DNA of 64,000 nucleotides from Candidatus Flexifilum affinis (GTDB taxonomy: Bacteria > Chloroflexota > Anaerolineae > Aggregatilineales > Phototrophicaceae): the NCBI GenBank assembly GCA_016713325.1, contig JADJPJ010000023.1, positions 1-64,000 of the forward strand, read 5' to 3'. The stretch's first letter is position 1. The number at the start of each line of letters is the position of its first letter. The notes beneath the pieces are model-generated. The model saw nothing but the letters and a program-made list of their open reading frames with translations, was not told where the DNA came from and did not search any database. Both the position numbers and the translations under genes were made by a program. This document shows positions 26,690 to 34,279 of the stretch, piece after piece.

Positions 26690-28228
26690 ATGAAGGAATT
26701 TGTGGGCTTTGACGAGTTCGTCAAAGAGACAATGGAATCGTGGCACGTCCCTGGCGTGGCCGTGGCTGTCGTCAAAGAGGGTGAAGTGGTTTACGCGGAA
26801 GGCTTTGGCTACCGGGATGTCGAAAACCAGCTCCCGGTGACCCCCGAGACGCTGTTCGCGATCGGCTCCTCCTCCAAAGCCTTTACGGCCACCGGCGCTG
26901 GCATCATGGTCGACGAAGGAAAGCTCGACTGGCACACGCCCATACGCAAGTGGCTGCCAGCCTTTGAGCTCAAAGACCGCTTTGCCACGGAACGGATGAC
27001 CCTGGCCGACCTGCTGTGCCATCGATCCGGGCTGCCCCGCCATGATTCCCTGTGGTACAACTCGGCCTTGAGCCGCCAGGAACTGATCGACCGCCTGAAG
27101 CACCTGGAACCGACCAAAGATTTCCGCACTTTTCTCCAGTATCAAAACCTGATGTTCATGACCGCCGGCTATCTGTCGGGGATGGTGAACGAGACCCCCT
27201 GGGAAACCCTGATCGACGAGCGCATTTTCAAGGCGCTGGACATGCACCGCAGCAACCTCTCGGTGAACCAATCGCAGGAGAGCGACAACTACGCGCTGCC
27301 CTACGAAATGGTCAGTCTGCGATCGACGGAACACAAGCAGATACCGTTCCGCAACATTGATACCGTTGGGCCGGCGGGGTCGATCAACTCCAGCGCCATC
27401 GATATGGCCAACTGGGTGATCATGAATCTGTCCGGCGGGAAGTTCAAGGACCGGCAGGTCGTCGCCGAAGCGACACTCGCCGAGATCCATTCCTCACAGA
27501 TGCCGATCATCCCGGCGGCAATGATGTTCCCGCCCTGGGATACGCACCCCGAGGTGGGACAGGGCAGCTATGGCTTCGGCTGGTTCATCCAGCAGTATCG
27601 CGGCCAGCGATGGATTCATCATGGCGGCGCGATCGACGGCTTCGTGGCCTTCGTCTCGCTGCTGCCGACGAAAAAGATCGGCGTCGTCGTCCTGTCGAAT
27701 CTGGGTGGGCGCATGGTGCCGCCGATCATCGCCTGCAACGTACAGGATCGTCTGCTCGGTCTGGAACCGATGGACTGGAATACGCGCTGGCGCGAACACT
27801 ATGACAAGATGTTTGACCAGGTCGACGAAGCCAACGAGAAGCTAATCGCCTCGCGCGTTCCCGATACGCAGCCCTCGCATCGCCTGGAAGATTACGCTGG
27901 CGAGTATGAGCATCCTGGCTATGGCACCGCGCGGATCGAATGCAGCGAGGGTGGGCTGACGGCGATCTACAACGAGCGCCGGTTCCCCCTGGAACACCAT
28001 CATTACGATATGTTCCTGTCCAAATCCGACGAAATGCCGACCTATGTCCCGATCACTTTTGCGGTGGGCGCCGATGGATCGGTGAGTGCGGTGGCGATTC
28101 CGCTCGAACCGTCGGTCAAGGCCATCGAGTTCACCCGGAAACCGGCGCCTGAACCGGCGCCCGCTGTCGAAGCCGTGGCCGAAGTCGAATCCGACGAGAC
28201 CAGCGACCTCGTACCCTCAGGAGAATGA
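26690..28228 (+). CDS. Serine hydrolase, beta-lactamase class C / PBP-like, with C-terminal extension
   Basis: A 512-residue protein of the PF00144 type without a signal peptide. Catalytic motifs are intact: SSSK (Ser60, Lys63), YQN (Tyr151-Asn153) and HHGG near residue 307. The core (~1-380) resembles esterases and D-aminopeptidases of this family. Residues ~395-500 form a DUF3471-like beta domain (LEDYAGEYEHPGYG). AAGGACG precedes the ATG. It is followed after one base by a second serine hydrolase. Since it looks cytoplasmic and lies beside a peptide importer, peptide or amide hydrolysis is more likely than antibiotic resistance; this is inference. Confidence 0.9.
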   Translation: MKEFVGFDEFVKETMESWHVPGVAVAVVKEGEVVYAEGFGYRDVENQLPVTPETLFAIGSSSKAFTATGAGIMVDEGKLDWHTPIRKWLPAFELKDRFATERMTLADLLCHRSGLPRHDSLWYNSALSRQELIDRLKHLEPTKDFRTFLQYQNLMFMTAGYLSGMVNETPWETLIDERIFKALDMHRSNLSVNQSQESDNYALPYEMVSLRSTEHKQIPFRNIDTVGPAGSINSSAIDMANWVIMNLSGGKFKDRQVVAEATLAEIHSSQMPIIPAAMMFPPWDTHPEVGQGSYGFGWFIQQYRGQRWIHHGGAIDGFVAFVSLLPTKKIGVVVLSNLGGRMVPPIIACNVQDRLLGLEPMDWNTRWREHYDKMFDQVDEANEKLIASRVPDTQPSHRLEDYAGEYEHPGYGTARIECSEGGLTAIYNERRFPLEHHHYDMFLSKSDEMPTYVPITFAVGADGSVSAVAIPLEPSVKAIEFTRKPAPEPAPAVEAVAEVESDETSDLVPSGE

Positions 28229-28229
28229 G

Positions 28230-29591
28230 ATGAGCCAGGAATCGTTTGACCGGCTGGTCCAGGTCGTCCAGGAGACCATGACCCGGCAGCACGTCCCCGG
28301 CGTTGCCGTCGGAGTGGTCGCCGGCGATCAGATCTATACGACCGGGCTGGGCGTCACCAGCGTCGACAATCCGCTGGACGTCACCGACGAAACGCTGTTC
28401 CAGATCGGCTCGGTCACCAAGACCTACACCGCGACAGCGGTCATGCGCCTGGTCGAGATGGGCAAGCTCGACCTCGACGCCCCGGTTCGCCACTACCTGC
28501 CCGATTTCAAGGTGGCCGACGAATCGGTGGCTGCTATGGTGACCGTGCGCCATCTGGTGACCCACAGCGCTGGATGGGAAGGCGACATCTTCACCGACAC
28601 CGGCACGAACGACGATGCCCTGAAGCGCTATGTCGAGCAGTTGGCCGCCGTGGAGCAGCTTGCCCCGCCGGACACGCTCTTCTCCTACAACAACGCTGCG
28701 TTTGCCGTCGCCGGGCGTCTGATCGAGATCGTCACCGGCAAGCCCTATGAAGCGGCCATGCAGGAACTGGTCTTCACGCCGATGGGGCTGGAGCGGTCGT
28801 TCTTCTTCGCCCGCGACCTCCTCACCTTCCGCTTCGCCTCCGGCCATGTCGTCATCGAGGACCAGCCGAGGGTGCAGCGCCCGTGGGCCATCCCACGCTC
28901 CTCCAACGCCGCGGGCGGGATTGTCTGCACCGTGAAGGACGTGCTGCGCTATGCCCGTTTTCACATGGGCGATGGCACAGCCGAGGATGGCACCCGCCTG
29001 CTGTCGCCGGAGTCCATGCAGTTGATGCAGACGCCGCAGTTCCCGGCCGGTGACGAGGAGGGGGCTATCGGCCTGGCCTGGATGATCCGCCCGCTCGGCG
29101 AGGTGAAGACGATCCAGCATGGGGGCGGCACTCTGGGGCAGATCTGCCTCCTGATCCTCGCACCCACGCAGAAATTCGCCGTCGCCATTCTGACCAACTG
29201 CGACAGTGGCGGGCAGGTCACGGCGGAAGGCACCAAATTCGCGCTGAAGGAATTCCTCCAGGTGGACGATACGCTTCCGACGCCCATTGAGGCGACGGAG
29301 GAACAGCTGAAGGGCTATGTCGGGAAGTACGATCGTCCTTCGCTGGGGCTGGACGTGACCCTGACGGACGGCCACCTCTTCCTCCAGATCATCCCAAAGG
29401 TCGATCTGGGGCAGCAGGAGAAACCACCGTCCCCACCGCCGATCCGACTGGCCATGTGCCGGGAGGATCAATTCCTGGTCATGGAAGGTGTCTACAAAAA
29501 TCTGCGCGTCGAGTTCATTCGCCAGCAGGACGGAACGCTCGGCTGGTTGCGGATTGGCGCGCGGATCAACCGGCGGGTGGTCGAGGCGTAG
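28230..29591 (+). CDS. Second serine hydrolase of the beta-lactamase class C / PBP-like family
   Basis: A 453-residue paralogue-like neighbour of the previous gene. Motifs: SVTK (Ser61, Lys64), YNN (Tyr153-Asn155), and HGGG near 294. Both proteins begin with a similar helix then HVPGVAVxVV, which suggests an old tandem duplication. The start at 28230 lies one base after the preceding stop with CAGGAG upstream, so the two are translationally coupled. The open frame from 28086 is an overlap artefact. A C-terminal beta domain (YVGKYDRPSLGLDV) is present. No signal peptide. Confidence 0.9.
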   Translation: MSQESFDRLVQVVQETMTRQHVPGVAVGVVAGDQIYTTGLGVTSVDNPLDVTDETLFQIGSVTKTYTATAVMRLVEMGKLDLDAPVRHYLPDFKVADESVAAMVTVRHLVTHSAGWEGDIFTDTGTNDDALKRYVEQLAAVEQLAPPDTLFSYNNAAFAVAGRLIEIVTGKPYEAAMQELVFTPMGLERSFFFARDLLTFRFASGHVVIEDQPRVQRPWAIPRSSNAAGGIVCTVKDVLRYARFHMGDGTAEDGTRLLSPESMQLMQTPQFPAGDEEGAIGLAWMIRPLGEVKTIQHGGGTLGQICLLILAPTQKFAVAILTNCDSGGQVTAEGTKFALKEFLQVDDTLPTPIEATEEQLKGYVGKYDRPSLGLDVTLTDGHLFLQIIPKVDLGQQEKPPSPPPIRLAMCREDQFLVMEGVYKNLRVEFIRQQDGTLGWLRIGARINRRVVEA

Positions 29592-30103
29592 GGAACCGCC
29601 CCTGCAATCACCCCTATTGCGTAGGGGCGCATCGCGATGCGCCCGAGATGGCGGTTCGCAAGCGGGCGGGCACATTGGCCCGCCCCTACAATTACACCAC
29701 CGGCACCTTGAGATAACCCCTCATCCCCCGACCCCTTCTCCCACGCAAGCGCCTTGCAAGCAAGCGGGGAGAAGGGGAGCCGGTTGCGCGCCTGCGTGAA
29801 TGGGGCGAGCGGGGTACGGGCGGGCACGTTGGCCCGCCCAATAGGCGTTAGGCGGTCAAGGACTGTTGGTCTCGATCTCCAGCGTTTTGAAACCGGCTCC
29901 CCGTCCCCTGGGGTTCCTCCCGGAATTCAAGGATGGGGCTTCCTGGGGCAACGACTTTAGTCGGCTTCTCGCTTGCGATCGTTTCCGCGTGGAGTCCTTT
30001 CTCTCCCCGCTTGCGTTGGTGAGAGGGGTTCGAGCGGTTGGAGGTTGAACCCTCCAGCGTGGTAGAGCCGCATGGGGCGGTCAAGCGGTTCCCGCCCCTA
30101 CAA
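29592..30103. repeat. Intergenic region filled with GTAGGGGCG-type hairpins
   Basis: No gene in 512 bases. Hairpins: 29625-29644 (GGGCGCATCG palindrome), 29664-29685 (GGGCGGGC/GCCCGCCC, loop ACATTG), 29818-29839 (the same stem, loop ACGTTG) and 30073-30098 (GGGGCGG/CCGCCCC). A CCCCTTCTCCC...GGGGAGAAGGGG type repeat lies at 29730-29777. A 35 bp copy of the U32 gene end is at 29681-29715. The plus-strand hydrolase and the minus-strand U32 gene converge here. Confidence 0.75.
29681..29715 (-). repeat. Copy of the U32 gene 3' end, direct repeat
   Basis: These 35 bases match 30093-30127 at 34 positions. On the minus strand they encode the U32 ending YLKVPVV and a stop. The single difference changes the stop from TGA to TAA. 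The copy lies 412 bp downstream of the true gene end. Confidence 0.85.
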
Positions 30104-32617
30104 TCACACCACCGGCACCTTGAGATAGTCGGCCGGCACGAACAGCGATCCCTCGCTGATCCCCTGCGGCACGATTTTGAGCAGGCGCGACTCCAAGGTG
30201 GTGGCGTTGATCTGCCCGGCGAAACAGGCGCGGAAGGCCTCGGCCACCCCGCGCACCTGATCGGCCGTCTCGTGCACGAACTCCAGGCGGAAGTGGATCA
30301 CCCCGTGCGCCCGCAGCGCGTCCAGGTGGCGGGCGGCCACCTGCGCCTCGGCGCCGAAGACGGTGTTGCGGCAGCCGACGTCGGCCATGACCGGGTGGCT
30401 GCGCCCCTGTGGATCGCGCAGGGCGACCTTGTGCTTTTCGCAGGGGTGGCCGCAGTCCAGGTAGCTGGTTCCGGTCGAGAGGAAGCGGCAGAAGACGCAG
30501 TGCTCGGTGTGGAAGACCGGGAGGTGGTGGTAGGCGATGACCTCGAAGCGGTCGCCGCCCAGGGCTTCGGCCAGCCGGCCGATCTGGTCGGCGTTCAGGT
30601 CGTGAGTCGGCGTAATGCGCGACAGGCCCAGGTCGAAATAGGTCCCGGCGCTCAGCGGGTTGGCGACGTTCAGGCTGAAGTCGCCGATCAGCGGGTGCTG
30701 GTACCGGTCCTGGAGCGCCTCCACCAGCCCACCGGAGCGCACCAACAGCGGGCAGTCCAGGCGGAGCAGGAAGTTGACGATGCGCTGCTCCTGCGGCTTG
30801 AGCACGCGCGGGCTGGCCACCCGTGGGGTGATGCCCGCCTCCTTGATCCGCTCCACGGCCGGGCGCAGGCCGTACAGGTCGAGGTAGTCCAGGGTGATGC
30901 TGGCCGGCGCCGGCTGCAGGACCAGCGCCGCGTCGAGCTGCTCGGCCGTGCGGACCAGCAAATGAAGCTGCGGGGCGCCGGTCTGTGAAGGCAGCCGTTC
31001 GACGGCATGCAGGGCATGGCGCAGAGCAGCCTCCGGGTCGTGCAGGACGCGCTGCGGCGGCTGGGCCTGCCGCTCGGCAAGCTGGTCGACGGCGCTCTGG
31101 CGCAGCCGGTTGAGCAGCGAACTGGGCACAAACGGATCGCCGGCGATCTCGGCCGTCAGCCCGCCGAGCTGGTAGGCGGTGCTGCCCAGCCGGTCGAGCT
31201 GCTGGGTGAACTGCTCCAGCGTTACGCCGCGGTTGTTGGCGCGCGCCAGCGGCTCAGCCGATTCGACGGTGACGGCGATCTCCGGCCGCTCGGCCAGCGC
31301 GAAGGTGAGGGTCAACGGCTCCCCGGTTTTGACGACGGCCTGGATGGTCAGCAGCTGGCGGTGGACCGGCGCGGCGGGCTGGGTATAGACCTTGACCGCG
31401 CGGTCGATGGCCGGGTCGTGGGTGCGCCATACCCAGTCACCGGGCTGAATGCGGCTGAAGTCGATGGCGTGGTTGCCGAACCGCAGTTCGAGCAGTTTGC
31501 CGGCGGGGCGCACTTCGTAAAGGTGACCGCCCTCTTCGTCTTCCTGTGGGCTGCGCCAGTCGGCGGCGTCGAAGACAATGCCATCGCCCGGCTTGAGCGG
31601 CGCTTCTTCCTGAATGCCAGTCGGCTCGATCAGCACGGCGTCGCGCATCACCCGCTGCACCCGCCCGCACAGGAGTCCGCGGTGGCGGGGCGACCGGCCG
31701 GAGACAACGGCCTGGTGGTCTGTGCCGCTGACGAAGTACGGCCCCAGCCCGCGCGAGTAGACCTGCTCCAGCGCGATCTCCTCCTGCCGGCTGATCAGAT
31801 CCGCCCGCCCCTCCCAGGCGGCATCGACCGCTTTGCGGTAGGCGGCGGTGGTCAGCGCGACGTAGGCCTCGTCCTTGTAGCGCCCCTCGATCTTCAGCGT
31901 CGAGATGCCGATGTCAACGATCTCCGGGATCTGCTGGAGGGCGTACAGGTCGCCGGGGGAGAGCAGGTAGCGGGCGTCGCCCAGCGGCTTGAGCTGGTCG
32001 TCGACGATCATCTCGTAGGGCAGGCGGCAGGCCTGGGCGCACTGGCCCCGGTTGGCGCTGCGGCCGCCCCAGGCCTCGGACGAGAAACACTGGCCGGAGT
32101 AGGACACGCATAGCGCGCCGTGGACGAAGATCTCCAGTTCCAGCTCGGCCGCCTCACGGATGGCGCGGATCTCCTTGAGCGACAGCTCGCGGGCCAGCAC
32201 CACCCGGTTGACGCCGAAGCGCTGCGCCAGGGCCACCCCTTCGGCGCTGGTGATGCTCATCTGGGTGCTGCCGTGGACGTTGAGGTCGGGGGCGATCTGC
32301 CGGGCGAGCCGGGCCATGCCGACATCCTGCACGATGATGGCATCGGCCCCGGCGGCGGCGATCTGCTCGACGGAGCGGACGGCCTCGCGCAGTTCGTGGT
32401 CGAAGATCAGCGTGTTGAAGGTGACGTAGCCCTTGACGCCGCGCGCGTGCAGCGTCCGCATGACGTCGGGCAGCTCGGCCAGGGAGAAGCCGACCTTGGC
32501 GCGGGCGGTGAAATGTTTGAGGCCGAAGTAGACGGCGTCCGCTCCGGCCTCGATGGCGGCCTGGAGTTGGGGGTGGTACCCCGCGGGACTCATGACCTCC
32601 GGTTTGATTCGGTTCAT
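30104..32617 (-). CDS. Peptidase U32 family protein (RlhA-like)
   Basis: An 837-residue cytoplasmic protein with a TIM-barrel-like N-terminal half (SPAGYHPQLQAAIEAGADAVYFG). The U32 signature is complete: EIFVHGALCVSYSGQCFSS (~165-183), with further cysteines in GQCAQACR. The middle and C-terminal parts match the long U32 form with a collagenase-like DUF3656 region. In E. coli, long U32 proteins (RlhA) act in hydroxylation of 23S rRNA C2501; that function is a reasonable guess here, though older annotations call them collagenase-like proteases. It stands alone. Confidence 0.88.
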   Translation of the reverse strand: MNRIKPEVMSPAGYHPQLQAAIEAGADAVYFGLKHFTARAKVGFSLAELPDVMRTLHARGVKGYVTFNTLIFDHELREAVRSVEQIAAAGADAIIVQDVGMARLARQIAPDLNVHGSTQMSITSAEGVALAQRFGVNRVVLARELSLKEIRAIREAAELELEIFVHGALCVSYSGQCFSSEAWGGRSANRGQCAQACRLPYEMIVDDQLKPLGDARYLLSPGDLYALQQIPEIVDIGISTLKIEGRYKDEAYVALTTAAYRKAVDAAWEGRADLISRQEEIALEQVYSRGLGPYFVSGTDHQAVVSGRSPRHRGLLCGRVQRVMRDAVLIEPTGIQEEAPLKPGDGIVFDAADWRSPQEDEEGGHLYEVRPAGKLLELRFGNHAIDFSRIQPGDWVWRTHDPAIDRAVKVYTQPAAPVHRQLLTIQAVVKTGEPLTLTFALAERPEIAVTVESAEPLARANNRGVTLEQFTQQLDRLGSTAYQLGGLTAEIAGDPFVPSSLLNRLRQSAVDQLAERQAQPPQRVLHDPEAALRHALHAVERLPSQTGAPQLHLLVRTAEQLDAALVLQPAPASITLDYLDLYGLRPAVERIKEAGITPRVASPRVLKPQEQRIVNFLLRLDCPLLVRSGGLVEALQDRYQHPLIGDFSLNVANPLSAGTYFDLGLSRITPTHDLNADQIGRLAEALGGDRFEVIAYHHLPVFHTEHCVFCRFLSTGTSYLDCGHPCEKHKVALRDPQGRSHPVMADVGCRNTVFGAEAQVAARHLDALRAHGVIHFRLEFVHETADQVRGVAEAFRACFAGQINATTLESRLLKIVPQGISEGSLFVPADYLKVPVV

Positions 32618-32810
32618 GGGTGGATCGGATCGTTCTATTTACAGGATGACTGCATTATCGCATAGGTTGAAGCGGATCGACACGCTCGCCGCGGACGGGA
32701 TTTGCCGGACGAGGCAAGCCTCATCCCTCCGGTCCATGATTGGATTGCCCCGATCCGCGTCGAACGTGTCACAATCACTCGTCTCTGTAAATACGAAGGA
32801 GTACCCTCAT

Positions 32811-33782
32811 ATGGATTTCACACAACTCGGACGCACTGGCCTCAAGGTCAGCCGCCTGTGCCTGGGCACGATGAACTTCGGCCCGGAGACGACCGAGGCC
32901 GACAGCTACGTCATCATGGACAAGGCACTGGACGTCGAGATCAATTTCTTCGACACCGCCAACGTCTACGGCTGGAAGAAGGGCGAAGGCGTCACCGAGC
33001 AGATCGTCGGGCGCTGGTGGGCGCAGGGCGGCAGCCGCCGCGAGAAGGTGGTCCTCGCCACCAAGGTCTACGGCAACATGGGCGACTGGCCCAACGAGAG
33101 CCGCCTGTCCGCCCTGCACATCCGCCGCGCCTGCGAGGCCAGCCTCAAGCGCCTGCAAACCGACTACATCGACCTGTACCAGATGCACCACATCGACCGC
33201 CTGACACCCTGGGAGGAGATCTGGCAGGCGATGGAGACGCTGGTCCAGCAGGGCAAGGTGCTGTACGTCGGCAGCAGCAACTTCGCCGGCTGGCACATCG
33301 CCCAGGCCAACGAAGCCGCCAAGGCCCGCCACTTCATGGGCCTGGTCAGCGAGCAGAGTCTGTATAACCTGAACGCCCGCACCATCGAATTGGAAGTGGT
33401 CCCGGCCTGCCAGCACTACGGCCTGGGGATCATCCCCTGGAGCCCGCTGGCCGGCGGTCTGCTCGGCGGCGTGCTCGAGAAGCATGCCCAGGGCCGCCGC
33501 TCCAGCGAGCGCATGCAGAAGCAGATCGAGAAGCACCAGGCGCAGCTCGAACGCTATGAGAACTTCTGCCGCGAGATGGGCGAGAAGCCGGCCGATGTCG
33601 GCATCGCCTGGCTGCTGCACCAGCCGGCCGTGACGGCGCCGATCGTCGGGCCGCGCACGCTGGACCAGCTCGAAGACAACCTGCACGCCATGACCATCAA
33701 GCTGTCGGATGAGCAGCTCAAGACGCTGGACGAGATTTTCCCCGGCCCCGGCGGCACTGCCCCCGAAGCCTACGCCTGGTAG
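32811..33782 (+). CDS. Aldo/keto reductase
   Basis: A 323-residue TIM-barrel oxidoreductase. The catalytic tetrad is visible: Asp in FFDTANVYG, Tyr of the same motif, Lys in VVLATKVYG, and His in YQMHHIDR. The NADP-binding part reads YVGSSNFAGW and, near the end, IVGPRTLDQLEDN. AAGGAG lies nine bases before the ATG; the longer frame from 32553 is upstream sequence. Substrate unknown. It is monocistronic. Confidence 0.93.
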   Translation: MDFTQLGRTGLKVSRLCLGTMNFGPETTEADSYVIMDKALDVEINFFDTANVYGWKKGEGVTEQIVGRWWAQGGSRREKVVLATKVYGNMGDWPNESRLSALHIRRACEASLKRLQTDYIDLYQMHHIDRLTPWEEIWQAMETLVQQGKVLYVGSSNFAGWHIAQANEAAKARHFMGLVSEQSLYNLNARTIELEVVPACQHYGLGIIPWSPLAGGLLGGVLEKHAQGRRSSERMQKQIEKHQAQLERYENFCREMGEKPADVGIAWLLHQPAVTAPIVGPRTLDQLEDNLHAMTIKLSDEQLKTLDEIFPGPGGTAPEAYAW

Positions 33783-33945
33783 ACCGAACCAATGCGTGCG
33801 GACACAGGAGACTTGAACCTCACCCCCCAACCCCCTCTCCATGCTGGAGAGGGGGAGCTGAGCGAAGCTGGAGGAGGGGAGCTAAGCGAAGCGCAGCGGG
33901 GGTGAAGCTGAAGGAGCGCCGCGCCCAGGTACGTGCAAATCAATT

Positions 33946-34101
33946 TCAGTGAATCACGGATTGCTTAACCTCACCCCGTTTCGCTGCGCTCAACCGCCCC
34001 TCTCCGCACGGAGAGGGGCAAAAAGTCGTTCGATTTTTGGGGTGAGGTTGGCTCAAAAACGCAGCTATTGATGGTCAAGGTGAACTTTCGTGATTCACTG
34101 A
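33946..34101 (+). mobile_element. MITE-like element, copy 1 (156 bp)
   Basis: The ends are TCAGTGAATCACG (33946-33958) and its exact complement (34089-34101). ATT flanks the element on both sides (33943-33945 and 34102-34104), a 3 bp target duplication. Inside, AACCTCACCCC pairs with GGGGTGAGGTT and encloses the hairpin GCCCCTCTCC-GCAC-GGAGAGGGGC. There is no coding capacity. The second copy, in opposite orientation, is at 55014-55167. Confidence 0.85.
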
Positions 34102-34144
34102 ATTTGGGCGAGGAGTGCTTCGCTCACTCACCCCAGCACACCAC

Positions 34145-34176
34145 AGAACGGCCGTCCCGCGCGGGGCGGCCGTTCT
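34145..34176. terminator. GC-rich 16 bp hairpin upstream of the beta-helix genes
   Basis: AGAACGGCCGTCCCGC pairs with GCGGGGCGGCCGTTCT with one mismatch. Closely similar ACGGCCG hairpins lie at 40532-40567 and 45808-45828, so one terminator type punctuates this gene block. No strong T-run follows on the plus strand. Confidence 0.6.
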
Positions 34177-34207
34177 GCTGCTGATTCAGGCTAATCTTAT
34201 TTCCAGT

Positions 34208-34235
34208 TTGCACCGATTTCTTATTTGCCTAAAAT
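34208..34235 (+). promoter_or_regulatory. Promoter of beta-helix gene 1, shared with gene 2
   Basis: TTGCAC (34208-34213) and TAAAAT (34230-34235) are 16 bp apart. The surrounding ~65 bases, from CTAATC through ATCGTAAA, are nearly the same as at 37207-37265 before gene 2, with both hexamers and spacing kept. Confidence 0.75.
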
Positions 34236-34279
34236 CTGAATATCGTAAAACCGAAGAACGATGCACAGGAGTCCCGCCC

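Larger units (their letters stand above)
33783..34279. other. Intergenic region with repeats, MITE copy, terminator and promoter
   Basis: About 500 bases without a gene. It holds a CTCACCCC...GGAGAGGGGG repeat (33817-33870), the MITE-like element at 33946-34101, a strong hairpin at 34145-34176 and a promoter for the first beta-helix gene at 34208-34235. Confidence 0.8.

Noticed and set aside
26690..29591. Antibiotic-resistance beta-lactamases
   Set aside because: The family motifs fit, but both proteins lack signal peptides and sit in a peptide-uptake cluster; esterase/peptidase roles are more likely.
29641..29700. tRNA-like sequence around GGCGGTTCGCAAG
   Set aside because: No acceptor stem, anticodon arm or CCA context; the bases belong to a GTAGGGGCG hairpin block.
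33783..34110. Full insertion sequence near the MITE
   Set aside because: No transposase frame exists in or near the element.
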